NCBI GenBank assembly: GCA_963922685.1
Contig: CAWUJM010000001.1
Span: 27,763 to 91,762 of the forward strand
Source of the DNA: JAHDBG01 sp963922685
GTDB taxonomy: Bacteria; Pseudomonadota; Gammaproteobacteria; Chromatiales; Chromatiaceae
Reading direction: 5' to 3'
DNA: 64,000 nucleotides
A program made the position numbers and the translations under genes. The notes under the pieces are model-generated. The model ran no database searches. It had not been told where the DNA came from and was given only the letters and a program-made list of their open reading frames with translations. Shown one piece after another: positions 52,309 to 61,345 of this stretch (within the stretch, counting starts at the first letter, position 1; every line of letters starts with the position of its first letter).

Positions 52309-53775
52309 CTGCGCTGGCTGGCTGCGTTTGCAGCAGGCGCGACCACCGTACTGGCCTTCGCGCCCTACGGGCCGGGACTGATCGCAGTACTTACCCTGGC
52401 ATACCTGTACTGGCAACTGAACCAGGCTAAGACCACCAGGCAGGCACTGGGGCTTGGCTATGCATTCGGCCTTGGCCTGATGGGATTCGGCATCTCCTGG
52501 CTATACAACAGCATTGTCCAGTTCGGCGGCATCGGGCCGATCGCAGCGATCGCGATCACCGCACTGTTCATCGCAATAGTCAGCCTGTACTTCGCCCTGT
52601 TCGCCGGGCTATACCACACACTCAGCCGCAACCTCAGCACCCGGGCCGCGTTGCTCGGCTTAGCACCGATGGTGTGGGTCAGTGTCGAGGCGCTGCGCAG
52701 CTGGCTGTTCACCGGCTTCCCCTGGTTAGTGATCGGGTACAGCCAGAACGACCTGCCGCTGGCAGGCTATGCACCGATTATCGGTGTGATCGGCATCAGC
52801 TGGCTGGTCGCACTGAGTGCCGGGCTGATCCACGACTGGCGCAACGGATGGAGTTGGGCAGGCCAGATCGTCATCTGGGGACTGGGCGCACTACTCACCC
52901 AATATACCTGGACCCAGCCGACCGGCGCACCCTTCCAGGCGAGCCTGATTCAGGGCAACATTGCACAAGAACACAAATGGCAACCGAGCTGGTACCCGGA
53001 GACGATACGTCGCTATCGCAGCCTGACCGAACAGGTACCGGACAGCAAACTGGTGATCTGGCCGGAAACCGCCATCCCGGCCTACAACACCCGGGTTGAA
53101 ACAAGTTTGCTACAGCCATTGCGCGACACTATGCGCGAGCAGCAACGTGACCTGCTGACCGGCATCATCGTCAAAGAAGCAGGGCGTTACTACAATGCAA
53201 TGATCAGCCTGGGACAGAGCGGACGCCAGGCCTACTACAAACGGCACCTGGTGCCGTTTGGTGAATACCTGCCGGGTAAGGCCTGGTTACAGCCGATTCT
53301 GGACTTCGTCCGGATACCGATGTCGAACTTCTCGGCAGGCACCAGCGATAAACCCGTCCTCAGGCTTGCCGGACAACTCGCAGGCGTGAACATCTGCTAC
53401 GAAGACGCGTTTGCCAGCGAAGTGAAGCGAGCCCTGCCGGAAGCAGGTTACCTGATCAATGCGAGCAACGATGCCTGGTTTGGCGACTCACTCGCCCCGC
53501 ATCAGCATCTCCAGATCGCGCGGATGCGTGCGCAAGAGGCAGAACGCGACCTGCTGCGCGCGACCAACACCGGTATCTCAGCGATTATCAAAGCAACGGG
53601 CCAGATCCAGCAACAGGCCGACCAGTTTGCGACCACAGCCGTGACCGGCACCGTCCAGGCTCGACAAGGCGCGACACCCTACGTCATTTGGGGTGACTGG
53701 AGCCTGCTCCTGCTTGCCCTGATCAGCTGCACCGGCATCTTCCTGGCCCAGACCAGACGACAGCGCAACCCATGA
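52309..53775 (+). CDS. lnt: Apolipoprotein N-acyltransferase
   Basis: An inner-membrane enzyme adding the third acyl chain to lipoproteins such as MlaA. The nitrilase domain keeps the catalytic Glu (WPETAIP), Lys ([14 protein letters not shown]) and Cys (NICYEDAF). Start problem: the first ATG in frame is at 52480, but family-like membrane sequence ([20 protein letters not shown], then [12 protein letters not shown]) runs in frame back to 52309. That open frame, bounded by TGA at 52273, has no ATG, GTG or TTG. CTG at 52309 (2 bases after infA stop) or ATC at 52294 are the only plausible starts. CTG would give 488 residues; ATG at 52480 gives 431 and loses the first helices. ridA overlaps by 4 bases. 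Confidence 0.85.
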   Translation: MRWLAAFAAGATTVLAFAPYGPGLIAVLTLAYLYWQLNQAKTTRQALGLGYAFGLGLMGFGISWLYNSIVQFGGIGPIAAIAITALFIAIVSLYFALFAGLYHTLSRNLSTRAALLGLAPMVWVSVEALRSWLFTGFPWLVIGYSQNDLPLAGYAPIIGVIGISWLVALSAGLIHDWRNGWSWAGQIVIWGLGALLTQYTWTQPTGAPFQASLIQGNIAQEHKWQPSWYPETIRRYRSLTEQVPDSKLVIWPETAIPAYNTRVETSLLQPLRDTMREQQRDLLTGIIVKEAGRYYNAMISLGQSGRQAYYKRHLVPFGEYLPGKAWLQPILDFVRIPMSNFSAGTSDKPVLRLAGQLAGVNICYEDAFASEVKRALPEAGYLINASNDAWFGDSLAPHQHLQIARMRAQEAERDLLRATNTGISAIIKATGQIQQQADQFATTAVTGTVQARQGATPYVIWGDWSLLLLALISCTGIFLAQTRRQRNP

Positions 53776-54164
53776 TCAAAAAAGTCATAAACACAGACCA
53801 GGCACCACAGGCAATAGGCACCTACTCCCAGGCAATCCGTACTGGCGATACCGTCTACCTGTCTGGACAGATACCGCTGCAACCGGACACTATGACGCTG
53901 GTAACGGGAGACATCACAGACCAGATCCGACAGGTATTCGACAACCTGCAGGCCGTTGCTCAGGCCGCAGGTGGCACACTGGCCGACATCGTCAAACTGA
54001 ACATCTACCTGACCGACCTGGACCACTTTACGGCAGTCAACCGCATCATGGCCGACTATATCGCCGAGCCCTATCCGGCCCGCGCCGCTGTTGGTGTTGC
54101 AGCCCTGCCAAAGGGCGCGCAGGTCGAGATGGATGCAGTGCTTGTCCTGACACACGCCACATAG
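53772..54164 (+). CDS. ridA: RidA family enamine/imine deaminase
   Basis: A 130-residue trimeric protein that hydrolyses reactive 2-aminoacrylate made by PLP enzymes. It shows [48 protein letters not shown] and the substrate-binding Arg in [22 protein letters not shown]. Its ATGA start overlaps the lnt stop. An mlaF gene follows after 7 bases. Confidence 0.94.
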   Translation: MIKKVINTDQAPQAIGTYSQAIRTGDTVYLSGQIPLQPDTMTLVTGDITDQIRQVFDNLQAVAQAAGGTLADIVKLNIYLTDLDHFTAVNRIMADYIAEPYPARAAVGVAALPKGAQVEMDAVLVLTHAT

Positions 54165-54171
54165 GCAAACC

Positions 54172-54975
54172 ATGGCAGCTGGAGAGCCACTGATCCGGAT
54201 ACGCGATCTGCACTATGCCCACGGCGATCGTCCCATCTTCACCGGCATCAACCTGGACATCCAGCGTGGCCAGATCACCGCAATCATGGGGCCATCCGGC
54301 ACTGGCAAGACCACCTTACTCAAACTGATCACCGGCCTGCTGACACCAGACACCGGCAGCATACAAATAGACGGTCAGCCCATCCACCAGCTCACTACCG
54401 CACAACTGTACCGATTGCGGATGCGCATGGGGATGCTGTTCCAGAGTGGCGCATTGCTGACCGACCTGAGCGTATACGACAATGTCGCATTGCCGCTGCG
54501 TGAACATACCCGGCTCACCGCCAGCATGATCCGCAAACTGGTGTTGCTGAAGTTGGAAGCGGTCGGATTACGCGGTGCCAGCGACCTGATGCCGGCCCAA
54601 CTATCCGGCGGCATGGCACGTCGCGTTGCACTGGCGCGCGCCATCGCCTTGGATCCGATGATGATCCTGTACGACGAGCCATTCACCGGCCAGGATCCGA
54701 TCTCGATGGGCATTCTGGTCAAGCTGGTACGCGAGCTGAACGATGCGGCCAACCTGACCAGCCTGCTGGTCTCACACGATATCACAGAAACGCTACGCAT
54801 CGCCGATCAGATCTGTCTGATTACACAACAACAAGTGATTGCGCAGGGTGCCCCAGCCGACCTGCAGCAGCGCACAGAGCCCCAGATACGACAATTTATA
54901 CAGGGATTGCCGGATGGACCGGTGCCATTCCATTATCCAGCACCGACCCTGAAATCCCAGTTACAGAGCAGATAG
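54172..54975 (+). CDS. mlaF: Phospholipid ABC transporter ATPase MlaF
   Basis: A 267-residue ABC ATPase. Walker A is MGPSGTGKTTLL, the Q-loop region is MLFQSGALLTDLSVYDNVALPLREHT (typical of MlaF-type), the signature is LSGGMARRVALARA and Walker B is MILYDEPFTGQDP. It drives phospholipid transport between the two membranes as part of MlaFEDB. mlaE follows after 3 bases. Confidence 0.93.
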   Translation: MAAGEPLIRIRDLHYAHGDRPIFTGINLDIQRGQITAIMGPSGTGKTTLLKLITGLLTPDTGSIQIDGQPIHQLTTAQLYRLRMRMGMLFQSGALLTDLSVYDNVALPLREHTRLTASMIRKLVLLKLEAVGLRGASDLMPAQLSGGMARRVALARAIALDPMMILYDEPFTGQDPISMGILVKLVRELNDAANLTSLLVSHDITETLRIADQICLITQQQVIAQGAPADLQQRTEPQIRQFIQGLPDGPVPFHYPAPTLKSQLQSR

Positions 54976-54978
54976 ACC

Positions 54979-55755
54979 ATGCGCCAACTACAGACACTCG
55001 GCGAATGGGGCTTGCGACACGCCACAAACCTCGGCACAGCGGTACTCCTGCTATTGGCACTGCTTCGCGCCGTACCGGCAATATACAGCCAGCCAAGGCT
55101 ATTACTGGAACAACTTTACGCCATCGGCACCAGGACCTTATCCATCATAATGGTGTCTGGTCTTTTTGTTGGAATGGTGCTGGCACTACAAGGTCATGCG
55201 ATACTGGCCCGATTTGGTGCTGACACAGCCCTCGGATTGATGGTGTCAGCTGCACTGGTAAGAGAACTAGGCCCGGTACTCGCAGCACTGCTGTTTGCCG
55301 GGCGGGCCGGATCGGCAGTCACTGCCGAAATCGGGCTGATGAAAACAACAGAACAAATCTCCAGCCTGCAGATGATGGCAATCAATCCGGTACGCCGGAT
55401 ACTGGTGCCGCGCTGGGTTGCCGGGTGTCTCTCAGTCCCTTTACTGGCAGCATTATTCAGTGCAGTCGGCATCGTCGGTGCTTGGCTCCTCGCAAAGATC
55501 ATGCTGATGCTGGATGACAGTGCCTTCTGGAATGGCATGCAGTTCGGCATCGACTTCGCCGATGACATCCTGAACGGCGTCATCAAATCCACCATATTTG
55601 GCTTCATCGTGACCTGGATCGCCATCTACCAAGGCTATCATACAACTCCCACCTCGCAGGGCGTCAGCCAAACAACCACGCGCACCGTCGTACAAGGCTC
55701 ACTTCTGGTACTCGGTACCGACCTGATCCTCACCTACCTGATGTTCAGCCAATGA
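54979..55755 (+). CDS. mlaE: Phospholipid ABC transporter permease MlaE
   Basis: A 258-residue MlaE/YrbE-type permease with about five membrane segments. It has FVGMVLALQGHAILARFGAD, the coupling region GLMKTTEQISSLQMMAINPVR, and TPTSQGVSQTTTRTVVQGSLLV near the end. The operon stops here: mlaD, mlaC and mlaB do not follow, and a convergent sugar-transferase gene begins 10 bases later at the edge of an AT-rich island. Confidence 0.93.
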   Translation: MRQLQTLGEWGLRHATNLGTAVLLLLALLRAVPAIYSQPRLLLEQLYAIGTRTLSIIMVSGLFVGMVLALQGHAILARFGADTALGLMVSAALVRELGPVLAALLFAGRAGSAVTAEIGLMKTTEQISSLQMMAINPVRRILVPRWVAGCLSVPLLAALFSAVGIVGAWLLAKIMLMLDDSAFWNGMQFGIDFADDILNGVIKSTIFGFIVTWIAIYQGYHTTPTSQGVSQTTTRTVVQGSLLVLGTDLILTYLMFSQ

Positions 55756-55765
55756 TAGCTACAGC

Positions 55766-56338
55766 TTAGTGAGATACATGATCGCGTTTTATAACTTTCC
55801 AGACAGTCAGCAATAATATCCAAAGATCAAACAGAAATGACTGGCGTTGCAGATATTCAACATCTAACTTTGTTTTTTCTTCAGCTGATAACGAATCTCT
55901 ACCGTTTACTTGAGCCCAGCCAGTTAAACCGGGTTTCAGCATATGTACGTTATTTTGAGTACGAAGTTCAATAAGACCTTTTTCACTCAATATAACAGGA
56001 CGAGGCCCAACAAAACTCATATCACCTTTCAAAATGCTCCAAAGCTGAGGTATCTCGTCCAAACTTAATTTGCGTAAAAGTGAACCGATAGGCGTGATAT
56101 ACAGGGATGGGTCTTGTAACAATTTAGAAGCCACAACAGGGGTATCAATTCGCATTGTGCGAAATTTCGGCATACAAAATGACTTATTAAATCTTCCTGA
56201 TCTTTCAGACCAATATAAAACAGAACCAGAAGAAGAACTCTTTACGAGTAAAATAATTAACCCAATTAATATAGAAAAAAATAACAATATTAATATGGAT
56301 ACAACAATGTCAAAAAGCCGTTTTATAAAACAGGTCAT
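55766..56338 (-). CDS. PglC-type undecaprenyl-phosphate sugar phosphotransferase
   Basis: A 190-residue monotopic phosphoglycosyl transferase that would start a surface polysaccharide by moving a sugar-phosphate to a lipid carrier. An N-terminal membrane segment (FDIVVSILILLFFSILIGLI) is followed by MPKFRTMRID, the catalytic LDEIPQLWSILKGDMSFVGPRP block and PGLTGWAQVNGRDSL. The length fits the small PglC class. AT-rich codons. The end of an IS3 element begins 2 bases before its start codon, and no ribosome site is visible, so expression may have been altered. Confidence 0.9.
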   Translation of the reverse strand: MTCFIKRLFDIVVSILILLFFSILIGLIILLVKSSSSGSVLYWSERSGRFNKSFCMPKFRTMRIDTPVVASKLLQDPSLYITPIGSLLRKLSLDEIPQLWSILKGDMSFVGPRPVILSEKGLIELRTQNNVHMLKPGLTGWAQVNGRDSLSAEEKTKLDVEYLQRQSFLFDLWILLLTVWKVIKRDHVSH

Positions 56339-56340
56339 AC

Positions 56341-56989
56341 TGTAGTGGTCTAATAATGTCGTACCAGTTGAAGGGTTTTTACCCCCCCTTTGCCAAACAC
56401 CGACACTAAAAGGGTAATCTCATGCCACGGAAATCTTATCCAACCGAGTTTAAGCAGGAAACAACCAGCTTGGTACTGGATCAGAGCTATACCCGAAAAG
56501 CCGCAGCAAAGGCTATGGGAGTTGATCGCACCGTTTTAGATTGCTGGGTCAGACAACTGAGCTAGGAGCGCAGTGGCGAAGCCCCTGAGACAGGCCAAGC
56601 CATTACAGAAACACAGCGTGAAATACAAGACCTGAAAGCCCGGATCAAACAATTAGAGCGGGAGAAAGCCATCTTAAAAAAGGCTACAGCACTCTTGATG
56701 TCGGAAATGACCAACGTATAGAGTTAGTTGACATCCTGAACACTGACTATCCAAAGCGTGAATTATCCCAAGTGTTTAACATCCTCCGCAGCACGTATTA
56801 TTCCTATCAGAAACGCAAAAATACGGCCAATACAGAGCGGGAACGTCTGAAAGCCAAGGTCATTTCGCTGCATCAGGCCAGTCGACAGGCTGCCGGTAGT
56901 CGAACGCTGACGGGCCAGCTGAAACAGCAAGGCGAACGTATCGGGCACTACAAGGTAAGAAGCTTAATGAAAGAGGCCAACCTGACTAG
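56341..56989 (+). mobile_element. IS3-family element, truncated
   Basis: The left end TGTAGTGGTCTAATAATGTC at 56341 precedes an IS3-type orfA and a cut-off orfB, both on the plus strand. The element is broken at about 56987, where IS630-like sequence begins; the rest of IS3, including the DDE domain, is missing from the window. Confidence 0.8.
56422..56721 (+). pseudogene. IS3-family OrfA, internal stop
   Basis: A 99-codon OrfA: MPRKSYPTEFKQE, an HTH (YTRKAAAKAMGVDRTVLDCW) and a leucine-zipper region ending LEREKAILKKATALLMSE. One in-frame TAG near 56563 interrupts it after WVRQLS. It ends at 56721, where a -1 frame change would lead into orfB. Confidence 0.82.
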
Positions 56990-57002
56990 AGCTTCGTCAT
57001 AA
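56700..57002 (+). pseudogene. IS3-family OrfB N-terminal fragment
   Basis: In the -1 frame relative to OrfA: RIELVDILNTDYPKRELSQ, then RSTYYSYQKRKNT and HYKVRSLMKEANLT, the N-terminal HTH_21 region of IS3-type transposase. The frame ends in sequence of the adjoining IS630 remnant. Confidence 0.8.
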
Positions 57003-58132
57003 CTTAATTTCAGGATATACAGACTTGAGTTTGTATCGCGCATCATTGATTTGCATTTGCCAGTCAACACCCCGCTGACGGGCATTGATATCGGTCGACC
57101 ATGCCGTGATTTCTTGTTGCAGGGTCGCCAACTCAATGATACGACGATCCTTCAGGCACTGCCGGGTTAATGCGCTCAGTTCGCTCTCAGCGATATTGAG
57201 CCAACTGCCATGTTTCGGGGTATAACAAAACCGGATACGACGGACTAATTCACGAGCACGTTCCGGCTCAGAAGCTTCATAAAAAGCACCTTTGGTATGC
57301 GTATTGAGATTGTCACTGACCAACGTGATTTACTGACAACCTGCATAACGCTCATCCAACAAAGTGGCCATTTCCTCAGCCCAGTCAACTTTTGTGCGAC
57401 GGGCTCTGGTATGGGCTTTTCGCCAACCAGACAAAGGTTCGGTGAACATGAAAATGCTGGCTGTGCCAGCACGTTCGTATTCGTAGTCAACCCGCTGTGG
57501 TTGGGTTTTAGTCTCTGGCTGTGGTAAACGGGTTTCCTTGATCAGTTGCACGGGTTGTTCATCCATACAGATGACGGGATACGACTCATCGTAAGGTTTG
57601 GCGTAGGTTTCCAGGACTTCTTCCATTTGAGTGACGTATTCGGCGTCGGAGTCCGGTGGAATGACTCAATACGGGTTCTTTCGGCGGCTCATGCCGTTTT
57701 TTTTAAAGTCTGCTGAACGGTTTCGTGGCTGATATGTTCAACAATACCCAGCTCAACGACACGCTGAGCCAGTAAACGCAAGCTCCAGTTGGCATAGCCA
57801 CTGGGCGGTGGCCCCAGACGGGTTGCTATTACTTGGGCTTCTTGTTCTCCATCCAGTAATTTAGCTACTGGTGGTGTTGTGCGCTGTTTTCCATGCAACG
57901 TGTCTTCAAAGCCATTCTGTATAAATCGCTGGCGAATATTCTCAACTGTTTGCGTACGGCAATGATAGGCCTCAGCAATACGTTGATCTGTCCAGCCCGG
58001 GCCATCGGCATCTGCCTGACGCAATATTTGAGCACGCCGGACTTTCTGACTACTTCCCTTCAGGCGTTTGATCACGTCGTCTGAAGTCTGGCGTTCTTCA
58101 TCTGTCAGCCGGACAATGTATTTCTTCTGCAT
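56997..58132 (-). pseudogene. IS630-family transposase, frameshifted and twice stopped
   Basis: Three pieces read from right to left. The first, 58132-57689, has MQKKYIVRLTDEERQTSDD and an HTH (WTDQRIAEAYHCRTQTVENI). A -1 shift at an 8-A run (about 57697-57704) leads to NGMSRRKNPY, then TGA replaces Trp near 57665. The middle piece 57626-57330 holds the first catalytic Asp (VICMDEQPVQLI). A TAA follows near 57330. The last, 57323-56997, has VSDNLNTHTKGAF and YTPKHGSWLNIAESE, the remaining DDE residues. The A-run shift may be programmed, as known for IS630; the stops are decay. Confidence 0.85.
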
Positions 58133-59720
58133 GAGGAAGCCCCTTGTGGATAGATTCCCCTGTAGATTGCTCTTTTTTACCGCCTCCTGAAACCCTTGTT
58201 TTTAAAACTGCCGAAGCACTAGGTCGATGAAATTTTTTTTCAAGTTTTTTGTATATTTCTAATACTTGAAAAGATAAGGTATTAAAATCCGTTATACAGC
58301 CTTCACTATTGGGTTTAGTATCAATAATCTCTAAAGAACTTGAATCATATGGTGAGTAATTTAAAGTCTTTATTCGACGTAATGTATCATAAACTTCAAA
58401 TTTAGGAAAAAATAGACTTTTAACTGAGGTTGGGTTAGATAAATAAAAAACGCTTGATGATGCAAATGGCATAATAACCCTTTTTATTCCAAAAAATTTT
58501 GCTGACATTACAACGACTTGATTATCACTCCCTTGCAAGAAAGAGTGAAGTTTCAAAATCATAGCTACATGTCTGGTATCCCAATTTTTGTGGGAAACTT
58601 TAATTAGCTGAACCACTTTCTCTAAAAAAAGATCATATGAAGCAAAAACATCACTTTTGAGAAAGAAATAGCGTCTTTCGTCAATAATAGACTTTTCATA
58701 ATCGTTTTTTTTAACTAAAAATTTTAGATTAAGACGAAAAAAGTAATTTATAATAGGTATTATTGGAGTAAGGAAAACTCTGAGTTTTTTATTAAAAGAT
58801 AGGCGGCGAATGAAGTCTTGTATATTTCTATTGCTGGGGCCTAAACTCAGCATACTATCGGCCGACTGACCATTTACAATAGTAATCTCACTGCCATATA
58901 TGTTTTTCAAAGTTTTGCAACCGGCCATGTGCAAAAGACTAAAATGTTGATGAGGAAACATTTCTGTAAAAAAATCAGGAAAGCTCAAAGCAGTTATTAA
59001 ACTAACTCTAATAATTTTCAACTTCATCCTGAGATAGCGAGCACCGTTAACAGCTTTTTTTCGATCATTTTGATTAGCTGCATATGGCGAAGATGATTCA
59101 AGGTATACTAGATCAAAATTAATACCTGCTTCCATCATAATCGCAGCTAAAAGCATAGAATCTCTTCCGCCAGAAAACATTAATATGGTTTTTCCTTTTA
59201 TTAATCTAATCTGCTTATGTAGGGCGTCATAAAGATTATAACTAGGGTTTCCTATTTCACTTAGATAAGATGTGAATTCCCATAAATCAGTTACAATAGC
59301 TGCTGGGAACACATTGATATTTTTAAATGGTGTATAGTTCCATGGAAGAAATAAATGGTTATGAAAATAACTTAGCACTGAAGACTCTTCACTTAAAACT
59401 AAATTTTCTAATTGATCTAATAAACGAATCGAATTACATAAAATAGTTTTCTTATTCTTTTTTTTATAGTAAACCTTGTATCCTGCACATATATCAGTGA
59501 CGAAAAAAATATCATTAGCTTCTTTGAAAACAATAAAATAAAAGCCATCTATTTCAAAGTATTTTTTTAAAAGTAAACTTTTCTCTAAATCAGATGTTAT
59601 TGGATTTCCAAAAACAATGTAATTTTCCGATGAAAAAAATGGTTTTTCATCGAATATCAGATGAAATTCATTACCTTTTTTTCCGGATAAGTAAAGTTCC
59701 CAGCAGATATTTTGTTTCAT
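58098..59720 (-). CDS. Asparagine-synthase-like protein of a polysaccharide cluster
   Basis: A 540-residue protein. The N-terminal half resembles the glutaminase half of asparagine synthase, but starts MKQNI rather than with a catalytic Cys2. The PP-loop ATP site is ILMFSGGRDSMLLAAIMMEAG (about 179-199). Later come NGQSADSML and the synthetase-domain helices. Such proteins in LPS and capsule clusters probably adenylate and amidate a sugar acid, using ammonia if no glutaminase acts; that is inference. Strongly AT-rich. Odd: the last about 27 residues (KKEQSTGESIHKG to HCPADR) are read from the IS630 end, so the natural C terminus has likely been replaced. Confidence 0.7.
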   Translation of the reverse strand: MKQNICWELYLSGKKGNEFHLIFDEKPFFSSENYIVFGNPITSDLEKSLLLKKYFEIDGFYFIVFKEANDIFFVTDICAGYKVYYKKKNKKTILCNSIRLLDQLENLVLSEESSVLSYFHNHLFLPWNYTPFKNINVFPAAIVTDLWEFTSYLSEIGNPSYNLYDALHKQIRLIKGKTILMFSGGRDSMLLAAIMMEAGINFDLVYLESSSPYAANQNDRKKAVNGARYLRMKLKIIRVSLITALSFPDFFTEMFPHQHFSLLHMAGCKTLKNIYGSEITIVNGQSADSMLSLGPSNRNIQDFIRRLSFNKKLRVFLTPIIPIINYFFRLNLKFLVKKNDYEKSIIDERRYFFLKSDVFASYDLFLEKVVQLIKVSHKNWDTRHVAMILKLHSFLQGSDNQVVVMSAKFFGIKRVIMPFASSSVFYLSNPTSVKSLFFPKFEVYDTLRRIKTLNYSPYDSSSLEIIDTKPNSEGCITDFNTLSFQVLEIYKKLEKKFHRPSASAVLKTRVSGGGKKEQSTGESIHKGLPHAEEIHCPADR

Positions 59721-59744
59721 TCGTCTGTTACTGTAGAAAGACCG

Positions 59745-59764
59745 GGTGGTGGTACAAAAATGTT
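59745..59764 (+). repeat. IS1-type terminal repeat remnant
   Basis: 17 of 20 bases match the end at 62856-62875 that precedes an InsA remnant, in the same orientation. No transposase follows it here. Confidence 0.5.
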
Positions 59765-59861
59765 GTCTTAATTATTAACAGAAAGAGAACTCCCAGCTTT
59801 GCTGGGGAGGCATTCAAGGTTTGACAGTTACGGGATTATAGACTGACTGGTAATGAGCCAG

Positions 59862-59893
59862 ATGTGTTGTTCATGCAAATATCAAGCTGAAAA
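59862..59893 (+). repeat. Dispersed 32-base repeat, copy B
   Basis: Starts ATGTGTTGTTCATGCAAATA; 28 of 32 bases match copy A at 31803-31834. Confidence 0.55.
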
Positions 59894-59965
59894 TTGCATA
59901 TAGCATCTTGAAAAACCAGTACTTTTATTTGTGATTTCCAATTGATTTACGCATTTTGTTAAAAG

Positions 59966-61345
59966 TTAAATTTTGTCTATCATATTTTCTATTATTTTAC
60001 TGGTGGAAAACCCTTTTGTAGTCTCAAGAATCACAACTTCCCCCCCATACTCTTTAATAAATTTAGCGCCAACTACATCCCGAACGTGGTAGTCACCACC
60101 TTTAACGATATAGTCCGGCTTCAAATTATGAATAAGCTTAATCGGTGTACTTTCTTCGAATTCGATAACATAGTCAACAAGATTAGTTGCTAGAAGTGTA
60201 GTGGCTCTATCATTGATTTTATTTATTGGTCTATTATCGCCTTTTATTAAGCTCACGCTTGCATCACTATTAAGACCCACGATAACATACTTGCCGAGTG
60301 CTCTACAGTGACGCAATAGATTTAAGTGACCTGCATGCAACAAGTCAAAACAACCATTGGTGAATACAAGACCGCCATCTCTATTCATAGTAGGTAGTGG
60401 TTGACTGCTAGGGATAAATATAGGAGTATCATCATATAATTCAAAGTCGTGTGGGAAAATAACTTTTGTACCGTGATGTTTAACCGCTATCGTTGCCGCC
60501 GCTATAGCTTTCTCAATGGAAGAAGGAATTGATTGGCCTCTTGTTAGCGATGCACCTAAATATGCTATAAAAGTATCACCGGCACCCGTAACATCTGATA
60601 CAGGCACCTGCGCTACTTGAAAACTATGATATGATGAAGAAGTTGACCATAATACTTCTTGGGAGTCTGATGTAATAATGAGGTTTTCAATACCAAACTT
60701 ACTACATAGACGCTTGGCATTATTTTCAAGTGAGTCCGAACTATCAAAGTGGGTGAACTTCATGAATTCACTTCGATTTGGTTTTACTATATATGCACCT
60801 GAATAATTAGCTATATTTTTAGACTTTGGGTCGACTAATATCTTAACATCATGATTAGAAAAAAAATTTATTATTTTGCGAACCTGTGCAAAAATACCTT
60901 TATTATAATCTGATAAAACAACAACTGGAGGAATGAACGACAAGCTTTCCAATGCGTCTATTAATGATCTACTCGGAATATCCGAAGTATTGCAATCGAA
61001 ATCAAACCGAGCGGTCTGATGTCCTCCAGCCCAAATTCGGCATTTTGTTGTTGTTTTGTGAATTTTAATACATTTGGAGTAGTCGATTTCATAGGAATCT
61101 AAAAGACTTTTAACGCAATTTTTTTCAAGACCGCCGAACGCTGAGATAATTTGAACATGCAATCCTGCTGCAGAAAGATTTGCACAAACATTACCAGCTC
61201 CACCTAAACTGTCAGAGACATTTTGTACAGAAATGATAGGAACCGGTGCTTCAGGTGAAACACGATGACTTGAACCCCAGTAATTGCGGTCAATCATAAG
61301 GTCGCCGATAACGAGAATTTTAGTTTTCAAAAAGCTCTTCCTCAA
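59966..61345 (-). CDS. hldE: Bifunctional heptose-7-phosphate kinase / heptose-1-phosphate adenylyltransferase
   Basis: A 459-residue enzyme making ADP-D-glycero-D-manno-heptose for the LPS core. The N-terminal PfkB-type kinase has LVIGDLMIDRNYWGS, SLGGAGNVCANLSAAG and the catalytic DVTGAGDTFIAYLG. The C-terminal nucleotidyltransferase begins VFTNGCFDLLHAGHLNLL with the HxGH motif and has VGLNSDASV. Start overlaps gmhA by 26 bases. Strongly AT-rich compared with the core genes. It works directly after GmhA in the same pathway. Confidence 0.95.
   Translation of the reverse strand: MRKSFLKTKILVIGDLMIDRNYWGSSHRVSPEAPVPIISVQNVSDSLGGAGNVCANLSAAGLHVQIISAFGGLEKNCVKSLLDSYEIDYSKCIKIHKTTTKCRIWAGGHQTARFDFDCNTSDIPSRSLIDALESLSFIPPVVVLSDYNKGIFAQVRKIINFFSNHDVKILVDPKSKNIANYSGAYIVKPNRSEFMKFTHFDSSDSLENNAKRLCSKFGIENLIITSDSQEVLWSTSSSYHSFQVAQVPVSDVTGAGDTFIAYLGASLTRGQSIPSSIEKAIAAATIAVKHHGTKVIFPHDFELYDDTPIFIPSSQPLPTMNRDGGLVFTNGCFDLLHAGHLNLLRHCRALGKYVIVGLNSDASVSLIKGDNRPINKINDRATTLLATNLVDYVIEFEESTPIKLIHNLKPDYIVKGGDYHVRDVVGAKFIKEYGGEVVILETTKGFSTSKIIENMIDKI

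Larger units (their letters stand above)
59721..59965. other. Intergenic IS debris
   Basis: No gene. It holds an IS1-type end at 59745-59764 (GGTGGTGGTACAAAAATGTT), a CCCAGC-TTT-GCTGGG hairpin at 59792-59806, and the second copy of a dispersed 32-base repeat at 59862-59893. Confidence 0.5.

Noticed and set aside
52480..53775. lnt starting at its first ATG
   Set aside because: It would remove the first conserved membrane helices that are visible in frame upstream.
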